A stretch of 45,197 nucleotides of DNA from CALARM01 sp964431735 (GCA_964431735.1 CAYSLJ010000042.1:1-45197), one strand, 5' to 3'. Shown: positions 27,083-35,698, numbered from the stretch's first letter. Numbers and translations are program-made. Notes: generated by a model from the letters alone, not told the origin.

Positions 27083-27209
27083 TCATGGGAATATGTTAAA
27101 AAGTTTTAGATGTACAGGATACTGAGCTGTAGTGCCGAGATCGATACTTACTATATACAGTGGTTTATTCATGGTTTTATTATATCAGGAAAGATTATCT
27201 GCTGCAACC
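27083..27209 (-). pseudogene. Truncated duplicate of the DUF3731-Hsp70 promoter and 5' end
   Basis: About 100 bp (27109-27209) matches 19877-19980. It carries the same promoter, the same ATG (27170-27172) and MNKPLYIVSIDLGTT, then loses four bases (AACT) so the frame shifts; it reads on for 14 residues to a TGA at 27083-27085. The result is a 29-codon open leader ending 13 bp before the Wzt start codon. Homology continues past the deletion (GTATCCT.TACATCTA), so this is a decayed copy and not chance. Confidence 0.85.
27179..27207 (-). promoter_or_regulatory. Duplicated Hsp70 promoter upstream of the glycan cassette
   Basis: TTGCAG, 17-bp spacer, TATAAT with TGA ahead of it, then AAAACC and ATG: the same as the promoter at 19951-19979 with -35, -10 and spacing kept. 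It could drive wzt, the methyltransferase and the glycosyltransferase. Confidence 0.65.
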
Positions 27210-27281
27210 TGATCACGGATTAAATGGATCATATGGATTGCACGGAGAACGCATGTCTGTGTAACGACCATGACCTGTTCG

Positions 27282-27345
27282 GTCACAACGAAGTATGAGA
27301 ATTTGTTCCTCCCGTCACGCATTACGCATTACGCGTTACGATTCT
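27282..27345. repeat. Heptamer array with outer segment shared with 1-60
   Basis: GTCACAACGAAG, TATGAGAATTTG and TTCCTCCCGTCACGC match positions 1-40, then GCATTAC, GCATTAC, GCGTTAC units. AGTATGAGAAT and ATTCTCATAT form small inverted arms around it. It sits just downstream of the ApeA gene end. Confidence 0.75.
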
Positions 27346-27360
27346 CATATAAATCCACAT

Positions 27361-28800
27361 TTAATCTTTTTGAAGTGTTTTGAATACTTGAGATACTTTT
27401 ACTTTTAATTGTTTAAAATTTTCATTTCTTTCGATAATTTTTCTGATACTTTCTTCTGCCAGTCCTGTTTCGTAAAGAAAACATATCTCCAGTATAAAGA
27501 GAAGCAAATATATACACAGAGCCAGATCTTTCTGTTCAATTATCTCCTTTTTTGTTTCCAGATAATGAGTATAATAATCTCTTGTATTTTTAACTTTTTT
27601 GATGAAATTTTTATATCCTTCTTCGGAAAATACTAACTCCAGGGCAAATTTATAGTCATGCCAGATGCCTTCAAGCCTGTCTTTTAATGTAGGCTGATAG
27701 GAGAGATTTAAATTATCTCTGAATTTCTGTTTTAATTCTTCAGGATTTATATCGAATTTCTCCTGGATTTCTTCATCAGACATGTTTTTCAGAAAAACTT
27801 TTATAATCTTTTTTAATTTCTGCCTGGGAATAACTTCATAATCTTTCGTTTTCCTGTGATATGCTTCAATAGCCTGCATAAGACTCAGAAATTGAAAATT
27901 CTGATACATTGGCACCTGTCTGACTGCAAAATAAAGTTCATAAGAAGGTTTTATGTTATCTGACATCTTATCCGTCCAGTTACATAAATAATTGCCGAAA
28001 TTGTCAGACACGTCATGAAAGGAAAAAAGCATGTTATTATATAAAAATTGTTTTGATGTATCGAATTTTTTCAGCGGTACGGCATAGATTATTTCCATGT
28101 TATCGAAGCCGTTCGTTTCGTCTTTACTGCCTCTTATGCTGACAGGGTAGATGATCGCTCCTGTGGCAAGACTCAGAAAATTTTGTATATAAGAGATAAA
28201 TTCTTTGATTTTTTCTACGGTAAGTAATTCATGAAAATCCAGCTTTAAACTGTTACTCTGCTCAAGAGTGATTTTTTTTGTCATCTGACATGGAGCCGAC
28301 AGGTTGAATTTTATGGTTATATTGAATTTTTCAGTTTTATAAACAGGTTCTGACGGTGGATGCATATAGGTCACATCCAGAGCCCTGAACCTCTGGCCTT
28401 TTATCTCTCTGTCTATTACGGCAGATCTGAATCCTATAAGATTTATCCATTCCTCCAGATAACTGGTTCTTACCGTTATTGTCTTAAACAATATATCTTC
28501 TTTTTTATCGAAATGGACATTGGTAATAATATATTCTACGGAATAGGTAGATGATGTAAAGGCAGGAGAATTTATATTGAACATGCATTCATGACATTTA
28601 TATAACGTTACTATTTTCCCGAATACTTCTCCCACGATTATATCTTTATCATGAAAGTCTTTTCTTCCGGGCGAATTATAAAAAGATCCTGTAAGCTCGA
28701 GTATTGCCCCTTCGACAGGATTGAATTTCAGAGCCCCTGCAATATGTTTATCTTTATGACCGGAAAGCCACCAGATACCGTTCCACTCAAATTCATGCAT
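27361..28800 (-). CDS. apeA: ApeA-like HEPN-domain anti-phage protein
   Basis: The N-terminal region (FEWNGIWWLSGHKDKHIAGALKF, then LELTGSF) fits the ApeA N-terminal domain. The C-terminal helical part has RDYYTH, an R-x4-H motif as in HEPN ribonucleases (Arg407 and His412 from this start), preceded by a family-like helical stretch (FLSLMQAIEAYHRK). ApeA is a single-gene defence protein thought to act through HEPN RNase activity in infected cells. I start at the ATG 28798-28800 (MHEFEWNG). The frame stays open to an ATG at 28902, but that adds 34 residues that translate a heptamer array. It follows the Hsp70 gene on the same strand. Family call probable; activity not shown. Confidence 0.7.
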   Translation of the reverse strand: MHEFEWNGIWWLSGHKDKHIAGALKFNPVEGAILELTGSFYNSPGRKDFHDKDIIVGEVFGKIVTLYKCHECMFNINSPAFTSSTYSVEYIITNVHFDKKEDILFKTITVRTSYLEEWINLIGFRSAVIDREIKGQRFRALDVTYMHPPSEPVYKTEKFNITIKFNLSAPCQMTKKITLEQSNSLKLDFHELLTVEKIKEFISYIQNFLSLATGAIIYPVSIRGSKDETNGFDNMEIIYAVPLKKFDTSKQFLYNNMLFSFHDVSDNFGNYLCNWTDKMSDNIKPSYELYFAVRQVPMYQNFQFLSLMQAIEAYHRKTKDYEVIPRQKLKKIIKVFLKNMSDEEIQEKFDINPEELKQKFRDNLNLSYQPTLKDRLEGIWHDYKFALELVFSEEGYKNFIKKVKNTRDYYTHYLETKKEIIEQKDLALCIYLLLFILEICFLYETGLAEESIRKIIERNENFKQLKVKVSQVFKTLQKD

Positions 28801-28832
28801 AACTATAATATTCTTTCTGAAGACAGGTGGTT

Positions 28833-28924
28833 CGTGATGCGTAATAATCGTGACGCGTGACGCGTCACGCGTTACGCGTAAGTTCCACGACTCACGACTC
28901 ACGCTTCACTCTTCACTCTTCACT
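28833..28924 (-). repeat. GCGTCAC array followed by AGTGAAG/CGTGAGT array
   Basis: On the minus strand, directly after the TAG stop of the Hsp70 gene, come three AGTGAAG units and two CGTGAGT units, then GTAACGC/GTGACGC/GTCACGC units to about 28833. The two heptamer types are joined end to end here. Confidence 0.85.
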
Positions 28925-30766
28925 CTATTCATGTTCTCCCCTTACATCAAACTCCAGTTCCCATTTCCCTTTACCGTCTCTTTCCACAAACCACAGTTCC
29001 AGAGTCCCTACTTCTGTTACATGAGACTGAAGTTTTACAGGTATAAGTTTGCCTTCCTTGCCTTCTCCTTCGAGTTCTACATTAATATTGCTCACTTCCT
29101 GAATATCCTTATCTTCCCAGTCTTCTACCATATCTCCTATCAGATCTTCTTTTCTCACGGAAGATGCAAGAAAACGAAATTCCACGTTTTCTCCCACTGC
29201 AAGACCGAAATCCTGTCCCGGCACATCCAGGCTGGTTCCTTCTTCCATGCCGCATGGAGCCACACAGAGAGCTTTTATAGGAAGAGGCAGTCCCGGTATG
29301 GCTGGCATGGAAGACTGAAGTCCTATGTAATAGGTTCCTGCCGTGCCACCTCTTATCCTGATACCGTCCCCTTTTCTTACCATGCCGTAATAGGAAGCTC
29401 CGAAAGCAACAGCCAGATCGAGGTCCGTCGATTGAAGGAGTTTTACGGAAGAACTTCCTTCTCCTTCAAGCCATGAATTGATACAGCCGAGCAGTCTCTG
29501 CTGAAGTATTTCCGAATTGAAGACTCCTCCGTTAAACAGAACCGCCGTCGGATGGACAAAGGTCTGTTTTTCTTTTTTGAGTGCCGGATAATCTTTAAGG
29601 GATTTTACATGGGCACTTAAGAATTTTGCAAGATGTTTTGTAATAGCAGGTTCCTGTGCATAGGGAAGACCCATCTCACGAAGACCTATAGCTGTTTTGC
29701 TTTTCGGATGTTCGGAAGGAGAGATAAGAGGGAAAAATCCTTCAAGCAGTATTTTTTTCAGATCACTTCTCTTTAATTCTGTTTTTATGGAGCCTCCTAT
29801 TAATTTACTTCCCCTTCCCGGTATAATAATGGGGCAGGATTCCATTTTTTCTTTTTGAAGTAATTTTTCTTTTGCTGCCCTGCACTCATGGCTCAGAATC
29901 TGAAACTGCCATGAGTCAATACCGGTACCCTCTTTTTTCAGGTTTTCCCTTACAGATGCAGCGAGAGCAAGATCCATGTTGTCTCCGCCGAGAAGTATAT
30001 GATCCCCTACGGCTATTCTTTCCAGCGACAGATCGCCTTCTGTTTCACCTACTGCTATGAGGCTGAAGTCAGTAGTACCGCCTCCTATATCACAGACAAG
30101 TATTAAATCTCCTATTTCTACCTGTTCACGCCAGTCATCTCCCATTTCGGAAAGCCATGAATAAAAAGCCGCCTGTGGTTCTTCCAGCAATGTTACATTG
30201 AGTCCCGTTCCTTTTGCCGCTTCTACCGTAAGGTCTCTTGCAACAGGATCGAAAGAAGCAGGAACGGTAAGAAGTATTTCCTGTTTCTCAAATGTACTGT
30301 CTTCGCCTTCAGAGGCAAATTCTTTATTCCATGCATCTTTAATATGTTTTAAATACATGGTGGATGCTTCCACAGGAGAATATTTTGTTACATCGTCAGG
30401 GCTTTTCCAGGGGAGAACCTTTGCATGTCTGTCTATATCAGGATTGCAGAGCCATGATTTCACGGATGAAATCATTCTCTGAGGAATTTTTCCTCCATGA
30501 TTTCTTGCAAATTCTCCTACCGAATAATCCATATCTTTTTCCCAGGGAAGAACCAGACTCCCTGCTGGTAATTCCACTTCTCCGGGAATGTAAAGAAAAG
30601 AGGGAAGAACTGCCCTCAATTCCACCGTCCCCGGTTGAACGACCTGCGGTATTTCAAACAATACGTTATCTCCGTATTCTTCATCTCCCCCGGGGAGTTT
30701 CATGTATGCTACGGCACAGTTTGTAGTGCCGAGATCTATGCCTATTATATATTTTGAATTTTCCAT
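28925..30766 (-). CDS. Hsp70-family protein, short form
   Basis: An Hsp70 ATPase with phosphate-1 IDLGTTNCAVAYM, phosphate-2 CDIGGGTTDFSLI, LLGGDNMDLALAASV and STDLDLAVAFGASYYG, then a beta-rich domain (to residue 613, ending LEFDVRGEHE). It lacks the long helical DUF3731 tail of its paralogue at 17188-19944 and the DnaK lid. The two proteins are closely alike in the ATPase part and probably work together. AAGGAGGT lies 6 bp before the ATG, in contrast to the leaderless paralogue. The upstream neighbour is the DUF2760 gene. The stop codon TAG abuts a heptamer array. Confidence 0.85.
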   Translation of the reverse strand: MENSKYIIGIDLGTTNCAVAYMKLPGGDEEYGDNVLFEIPQVVQPGTVELRAVLPSFLYIPGEVELPAGSLVLPWEKDMDYSVGEFARNHGGKIPQRMISSVKSWLCNPDIDRHAKVLPWKSPDDVTKYSPVEASTMYLKHIKDAWNKEFASEGEDSTFEKQEILLTVPASFDPVARDLTVEAAKGTGLNVTLLEEPQAAFYSWLSEMGDDWREQVEIGDLILVCDIGGGTTDFSLIAVGETEGDLSLERIAVGDHILLGGDNMDLALAASVRENLKKEGTGIDSWQFQILSHECRAAKEKLLQKEKMESCPIIIPGRGSKLIGGSIKTELKRSDLKKILLEGFFPLISPSEHPKSKTAIGLREMGLPYAQEPAITKHLAKFLSAHVKSLKDYPALKKEKQTFVHPTAVLFNGGVFNSEILQQRLLGCINSWLEGEGSSSVKLLQSTDLDLAVAFGASYYGMVRKGDGIRIRGGTAGTYYIGLQSSMPAIPGLPLPIKALCVAPCGMEEGTSLDVPGQDFGLAVGENVEFRFLASSVRKEDLIGDMVEDWEDKDIQEVSNINVELEGEGKEGKLIPVKLQSHVTEVGTLELWFVERDGKGKWELEFDVRGEHE

Positions 30767-30784
30767 TTTTTTACCTCCTTAAAA

Positions 30785-30896
30785 TCGTGACGCGTGACGC
30801 GTGACGCGTGGGGACACCACTCTCTATTCACTATAATCGTGACGCGTAAGCGTCACAGGTGGTTTTTTCTATTCACTACTCACTATTCACTACTCA
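30785..30896 (-). repeat. Two GCGTGAC arrays and a GTGAGTA/GTGAATA array
   Basis: GTGACGC units at 30786-30810, a shorter GTGACGCGTAAGCGTCAC block at 30838-30856, and on the minus strand GTGAGTA/GTGAATA units directly after the TAG stop of the DUF2760 gene. This fills the gap between DUF2760 and Hsp70 apart from the Hsp70 ribosome site. Confidence 0.85.
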
Positions 30897-31385
30897 CTAA
30901 ATTTCTACCTCTGCCGGTTCTATTATAGAGCCGTCGTCACCTTCAGGCAGTGGCGGCAGCTTCGTCTTTAAAACCTTCCAGCCATGATGGCGAAGATTGC
31001 CTTTAAAGGGAGGAGAACCTGTCACATTACCTGTCAGTCTTATTTCCGACGGGTTAAATCCTTTCTCTATCGTTACAGGCTTCCCTTCTTCTTCTTTCAA
31101 AACCTCTTCTATTGTTATATAGTTATGCAGAGCTTTATTGCATTTTTCATGAAGTGTTCTTGCCACTGCTCCTATCTGACTGTCACTGTATGAATCTATT
31201 TTCTCCTGAAGAAAATCCATGAATCTTGCATCTCTCTGAAGTATGGCAAGTATTCTTGTGTCTTCAATTCTGTCTTCCTCTATCTGAGGTATCTGTCTCT
31301 CAAAAAATTTATTAGCATGTTCCGAAAATTTTGCATTCATAAGTATCTGAAAAAAACATTTGAATGCAAGTATAAATTTATTCAC
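30897..31385 (-). CDS. DUF2760 domain protein
   Basis: 162 residues with a short N-terminal amphipathic/hydrophobic stretch (FILAFKCFFQIL), a helical middle (LAILQRDARFMDFLQEKIDSY, IGAVARTLHEKC) and a beta-rich C terminus ending in GWKVLKTKLPPLPEG. This fits DUF2760, whose genes commonly precede paired Hsp70/DUF3731 genes. Function unknown; a cofactor of the specialised Hsp70s is inferred from context only. It starts at GTG behind AAGGAGG. The stop TAG overlaps a GTGAGTA array. Confidence 0.8.
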   Translation of the reverse strand: MNKFILAFKCFFQILMNAKFSEHANKFFERQIPQIEEDRIEDTRILAILQRDARFMDFLQEKIDSYSDSQIGAVARTLHEKCNKALHNYITIEEVLKEEEGKPVTIEKGFNPSEIRLTGNVTGSPPFKGNLRHHGWKVLKTKLPPLPEGDDGSIIEPAEVEI

Positions 31386-31608
31386 TGTTTTGCCTCCTTT
31401 AACTGGTGACGCATGATGCGTGATGAGTATTCTACTGCATGAGTTTTTCTTTGAAAAAATGGGAATTAATAATTAAATGGTATTATATAACAGACATTGT
31501 GTCAGGTCAAATAATTGCAGAAAATATTTTCGAGAATTGATTGAGGGGAAAATATAGAAAGAGTTATGAGAGATTATTCCGGGAACAGCTTTCTTGGTGA
31601 GACAGCAT

Positions 31609-31643
31609 AGTGAGATGTAAGTAAAGGTTACTCACATCCCACT
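31609..31643 (-). terminator. Hairpin downstream of the His-rich lipoprotein gene
   Basis: AGTGAGATGTAAGTAA (31609-31624) and TTACTCACATCCCACT (31628-31643) pair at 14 of 16 positions around a 3-nt loop, about 10 bp past the TAA stop of the minus-strand gene. No long U-run follows. The arms are again GTGAGTA-like. Confidence 0.5.
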
Positions 31644-31652
31644 GTTAATTAT

Positions 31653-32363
31653 TTATGGTTTTACCAGAGACCATGTATGGTTGTGACTGTTAGTGGTAGA
31701 TGATGTTACATTTACGGTATTTCCGCTGTTTATATCCACAAGCTGTGCCTGTGTGAGAGCTACAGTATGAGTGTGACCGTTTGTAGTAGAACTTGTGTAA
31801 ATAACGCCTGTAACAGGAGGATTACTCAGATCTACCATGTATATAACCAGCTCATGGGTGTGACTGTCTGTTGAACCGGATGTTATGGTGAAACTCTTCA
31901 TTATTGCCCATGTATGTGTATGACCATTGGCTTCTGAAGATTTGACAGTAACTGTATTGCCGTTATTAATTTCCGTGAGCTGTGCCTGTGTGAGTGTTAT
32001 TGCATGGGTATGACTGTCAGTTGTTGTACTTATATATGTTTTTCCTGCAGCCGGAGGACTTGTCAGATCTGTGAGAGAGACTGTAACATTATGAGTATGA
32101 CTTGCCGTAGTAGACGACGTAATAATGAATGTTCCCGGTGTCGGTGTTGACGTAGGTGTAAGAGTCGGTGTGGGAGTGTTTGTAGGCCCCGGCGTGTTTG
32201 TCGGAGTCGGAGTTTTTGTAGGGCCCGTAGTGCCTGTTGCCGTCGGCGTGTATGTCGGTGTCGGAACGATTATTACTGTCTTGTCATCTCCACACCCTAT
32301 TAATGATGCCATAACTGAAAGAATGAGAAAGATTGAAATGAATAATACTTTTGAATTTAACAT
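31653..32363 (-). CDS. Lipoprotein with Thr/Pro linker and two His-rich 80-residue repeats
   Basis: A signal sequence with lipobox LIGC (Cys24) marks a lipid-anchored exported protein. Residues 35-78 are a TPTPT-rich extended linker. Two ~80-residue repeats follow, each with SHTH, then another [SG]HTH before the conserved LTQAQL and a third [GS]H[TN]HTW, plus N[SN]GNTV. Six H-x-H motifs in all could bind metal; this is inference. I do not recognise a named enzyme family. AAAGGAGAT precedes the ATG. It is divergent from the S9 peptidase gene. Confidence 0.65.
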   Translation of the reverse strand: MLNSKVLFISIFLILSVMASLIGCGDDKTVIIVPTPTYTPTATGTTGPTKTPTPTNTPGPTNTPTPTLTPTSTPTPGTFIITSSTTASHTHNVTVSLTDLTSPPAAGKTYISTTTDSHTHAITLTQAQLTEINNGNTVTVKSSEANGHTHTWAIMKSFTITSGSTDSHTHELVIYMVDLSNPPVTGVIYTSSTTNGHTHTVALTQAQLVDINSGNTVNVTSSTTNSHNHTWSLVKP

Positions 32364-32687
32364 AAAATCTCCTTTCTTGTTGAAAATTCACAGGGAAGTT
32401 CTATGGAAATTTCTAAAATTCTCTGTTTTTTATATAAAAAAAGCTTTTTTTATCTCACAGGCAGTTCTTTCTCGACACCGCACATCCTCAGATAAATATA
32501 TAACTGTCCTCTGTGATGGAGAAGATGGGATAGAACAAAATTCAGATGAAAAATCATATGATCAGTGCCAAAAATTTCATTAAAATTCTTTAAATCCTTT
32601 TTTTAAAAAATTTTTTTTATGAAACTTTTTGCATTTTCCTCAGGTAGTGTTATTATGATATAAATAAAAATTATCAGGAGGTTTCAT
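32364..32687. other. Divergent intergenic region
   Basis: It separates the lipoprotein gene from the peptidase gene. It holds a long A/T run (32597-32620) and the promoter candidate at 32629-32659. I see no gene or heptamer array here. Confidence 0.5.
32629..32659 (+). promoter_or_regulatory. Possible sigma-70 promoter for the S9 peptidase gene
   Basis: TTGCAT (32629-32634), 19-bp spacer, TATGAT (32654-32659). The spacer is long, so this is tentative. ATCAGGAGG lies before the ATG at 32688. Confidence 0.35.
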
Positions 32688-34610
32688 ATGATTAAATTCA
32701 CTTTTTTATTCTTCCCTTTTTTTATGTTCTTTATGATCTATTCAACCCGGTTCAGTCTGGCAGAAGAAATTCTTTCGCCGGAGACAAAACTCATTCCCCG
32801 GGAAATACTCTTCGGAAACCCTGAAAAAGCATCTCCCAAAATTTCACCTGACGGACACCACATAGCCTATCTTGCACCTGTAAACAAAATATTGAATATA
32901 TGGGTTAAAACCATGGGGTCAGAAGATGACAGAGTGGTAACAGATGATAAAAAAAGAAGTATTCTGAGCTATTTCTGGGCTTTTGACAGCAGGCATATTT
33001 TATACATCCAGGATACGGCAGGTGATGAAAATTTTAATCTTTATTCTGTAGATCTTAAAACAGGAGAAATAAAAAATCTGACTCCTTTTGAAGATGTTCA
33101 GGTAAGAATTCTGGCGGTAGATAAACATTTCCCAGATGAAATACTGATAACCATGAATAAAGAAAACAAAGAACTTCATGATGTATACAGACTTACTCTC
33201 TCTACAGGTAAACTTGATATGGTTGTGAAAAATCCCGGCCATGTGACACGATGGGTCGAAGATGCCGATTTTAATGTACGTGTTGCAGCACAAAATAATG
33301 ATGACGGAAGTGCTGATATATTGTTAAGAAAATATGAAAATTCTCCATGGGAAAAAATATTTTCCTGGAATGCCGAAGATAACTCTATGAGCGGTGTGAA
33401 AGGTTTCTCGAAAGACGGAGAATATCTCTATCTCACAGACAGCAGAGATTATAATGCAGCCCGTCTTGTGAAATTAAATATAAAAACAGGCAAAACGGAA
33501 GTAATGGCTGAAGATCCTGAATATGATGTGAACCGTCTCCTGATAGATCAGGATACCTATGAAATACAGGCTCTGTCTTTTTATAAAGCCAGGGAGGAAT
33601 GGGTTGTTCTGGATGAACAGATAAAACCTGATTTTGATACAATAAAAAAACTTCATACCGGTGATTTTGTTATAGGTTCAAGAGATAGCAATGACAGAAT
33701 ATGGATAGTATCTTTTGTCAGTGATACAGAGCCTGTTTCGTATTATATATACGACCGTACCACAAAAAAAGGCACCTTTCTTTTTGATACTCAACCTGCC
33801 CTGAAGTCTTACACTCTGGCCCCTCTGGAACCAGTATCTTTTATGTCACGGGATGGCCTGACCATTCATGGTTATATTACTTTTCCTCCGGGAAAGGAAA
33901 GAAAAAATTTGCCTCTTGTATTATCTGTTCATGGAGGGCCCAGGCACCGTGATAAATGGGGTTATATTCCTGAATCACAGTGGTTTGCAAACCGAGGCTA
34001 TGCGTGTCTTAAGATTAATTTTCGCGGCTCTATGGGATATGGAAAGGATTTTTTACATAAAGGTGACAGGCAGTGGGGGAATAATATGCATAATGACCTG
34101 GTAGACGGTGTAAACTGGGCAATAAAAGAAGGGATTGCCAGTCCGGAAAAGATTGCCATATACGGCGGTTCTTACGGAGGTTATGCCGCTCTTGCAGGTG
34201 CAACCTTTACGCCTGAGCTTTTCTGCTGTGCCGTAGATATGTTCGGCCCCGGTAATCTTATAACACTTGCAAAATCTATGCCTCCTTACTGGAAACCGGC
34301 AAGGGCTCAGATGGTTCAGATGATGGGAGATGTTGATAAAGAAGAAGATTTTCTGAAATCCCGTTCACCTCTATTCAGTGTGGAAAATATCAAAATCCCT
34401 ATGCTGATTGCCCAGGGTGCAAATGATCCGAGAGTCAAACAGGCAGAGTCGGAGCAGATTGTGGAAGCAATGAAAGAAAGAGGCATATATTATGAATATG
34501 TCCTCTTTCCCGATGAAGGACATGGATTTTTAAAAGAAGAAAACAGACTGAAATTCTATGAGATTGCAGAGAAATTTCTGGCGAGATATTTAGGCGGACG
34601 GTGCGAGTAG
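32688..34610 (+). CDS. Exported S9 prolyl-oligopeptidase-family peptidase
   Basis: A hydrophobic N terminus (residues 4-25, Phe-rich, ending FSLA) suggests a signal peptide. A beta-propeller follows (about 40-370: ISPDGHHIAYLAP, LYSVDLKTGEIKNLTP), then the alpha/beta hydrolase. The triad is complete: Ser495 in GGSYGGY, Asp580 in GANDPRV and His612 in DEGHGF. Such enzymes cleave short peptides or acyl-peptides, often after Pro. 640 residues is normal for the family. It lies 40 bp upstream of the sigma factor gene and may share its transcript. Confidence 0.9.
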   Translation: MIKFTFLFFPFFMFFMIYSTRFSLAEEILSPETKLIPREILFGNPEKASPKISPDGHHIAYLAPVNKILNIWVKTMGSEDDRVVTDDKKRSILSYFWAFDSRHILYIQDTAGDENFNLYSVDLKTGEIKNLTPFEDVQVRILAVDKHFPDEILITMNKENKELHDVYRLTLSTGKLDMVVKNPGHVTRWVEDADFNVRVAAQNNDDGSADILLRKYENSPWEKIFSWNAEDNSMSGVKGFSKDGEYLYLTDSRDYNAARLVKLNIKTGKTEVMAEDPEYDVNRLLIDQDTYEIQALSFYKAREEWVVLDEQIKPDFDTIKKLHTGDFVIGSRDSNDRIWIVSFVSDTEPVSYYIYDRTTKKGTFLFDTQPALKSYTLAPLEPVSFMSRDGLTIHGYITFPPGKERKNLPLVLSVHGGPRHRDKWGYIPESQWFANRGYACLKINFRGSMGYGKDFLHKGDRQWGNNMHNDLVDGVNWAIKEGIASPEKIAIYGGSYGGYAALAGATFTPELFCCAVDMFGPGNLITLAKSMPPYWKPARAQMVQMMGDVDKEEDFLKSRSPLFSVENIKIPMLIAQGANDPRVKQAESEQIVEAMKERGIYYEYVLFPDEGHGFLKEENRLKFYEIAEKFLARYLGGRCE

Positions 34611-34650
34611 TTTCTTACGGATAAGAATATGTATCGGAGATAGTGATAGC

Positions 34651-35214
34651 ATGAGTAACTGTCATGAAAAAAACTGTGATATGGCAGAAGAAGACGAAAA
34701 ACTTGCAGGTAAATCACTGAAAGGTGATAAAAAATCCTTTGAAATACTTGTCAATCGTTACAGCAAACCTGTTATGTCACTGATTTATAGAATGACAGGA
34801 GATTATGACGGGAGTCTCGATCTTGCCCAGGAGACTTTTTTGAAATCATGGAAATACCTGAAATCTTACAGGGAAGGAATGAAATTTTCTTCCTGGCTTT
34901 TTAAGATTGCCGTTAATCTGGCAAAAGATTATAAGGTAAAATATAACAGAAATCTGGACTGTCAGGAGTCTGTAGAACAGGGGGTATATAAGGAAGATCC
35001 TGAAGGCGGATTATATATAAAATCTCTTCTTGAGAAACTGGAAGAACCATATAAAACTGCAATTATCCTGAGATTTATGAATGATCTCACCTATGGTGAA
35101 ATTTCGGAAATAATGTCTGTGTCGCCTGAACAGGTGAAAAACTATATATTCAGAGGAAGAAAATCTCTGATTAAGCTGGCCAGAGAGGAGGATTTTTATG
35201 AAGTGTCCCTTTGA
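34651..35214 (+). CDS. ECF-type RNA polymerase sigma factor
   Basis: Region 2 (about 20-95: FEILVNRYSKPVMSLIYRMTG, LAQETFLKSWKYL, FSSWLFKIAVNLAKDY) and region 4 (about 125-180: YKTAIILRFMNDLTYGEIS, VKNYIFRGRKSL) are present without regions 1 and 3. It should direct RNA polymerase to a regulon under control of the anti-sigma factor encoded next. The gene end overlaps the anti-sigma start by 17 bp, so they are translationally coupled. Only a weak GGAG precedes the ATG. Confidence 0.9.
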   Translation: MSNCHEKNCDMAEEDEKLAGKSLKGDKKSFEILVNRYSKPVMSLIYRMTGDYDGSLDLAQETFLKSWKYLKSYREGMKFSSWLFKIAVNLAKDYKVKYNRNLDCQESVEQGVYKEDPEGGLYIKSLLEKLEEPYKTAIILRFMNDLTYGEISEIMSVSPEQVKNYIFRGRKSLIKLAREEDFYEVSL

Positions 35215-35698
35215 AGATAAACTTGTTTTATATCTTGAAAAAGAACTTTCATATAAGGAAAGAGTTGACTTTGAAGAACATCTTGAAGAATGCAGTATCT
35301 GCAGGGAAGATATGAAAATTTTTGAGAAAATAGAGAAAGATTTTGACTGTAAGATTTCTGTTCCTGATGATTTTACCGGACATGTTATGAATAGAATTGA
35401 TGAACAAACATCAATCATTAATATAATAGTTTCTGCCGGTATTTCAGTCTTTTTCCTCGTTGTTTTCTTTTACTGCGGATACTCGAATCCTCTGCCTGTA
35501 ATCGGAAATATTATGGTAAGACTGTTTTTTGTGCTGAAAGACATGCCTTTTATGGAGCTTTTCTTTGCATGTCTGAAACAGAATATGATATTTTTAATAT
35601 TTTATTCTGCTCTTTTAATGGTTTTTATTACTTTTTTTACTGTCAGAAAAAAAGGTATTTTTCTTAAAAATTATGGCCAGTTTCATAACTATTTATAA
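35198..35698 (+). CDS. Membrane anti-sigma factor with zinc-finger (zf-HC2-like) domain
   Basis: The N terminus has MKCPFEDKLVLYLEKEL and HLEECSIC, the H-x3-C-x2-C zinc-binding pattern of anti-sigma domains. Two hydrophobic helices follow (about 68-90 and 125-148). It should hold the sigma factor at the membrane until a signal releases it. Its ribosome site, GAGAGGAGG, lies within the sigma gene. Confidence 0.85.
   Translation: MKCPFEDKLVLYLEKELSYKERVDFEEHLEECSICREDMKIFEKIEKDFDCKISVPDDFTGHVMNRIDEQTSIINIIVSAGISVFFLVVFFYCGYSNPLPVIGNIMVRLFFVLKDMPFMELFFACLKQNMIFLIFYSALLMVFITFFTVRKKGIFLKNYGQFHNYL

Noticed and set aside
28801..28902. Extra 34 N-terminal residues of the ApeA-like protein
   Set aside because: They translate a heptamer array and unrelated repeat DNA; family-like sequence begins at MHEFEWNG. 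Kept only as an alternative start.
28925..30766. Calling the short Hsp70 DnaK
   Set aside because: It lacks the DnaK substrate-domain lid and EEVD-like tail, has family-specific inserts, and sits with DUF2760 and not with grpE/dnaJ.
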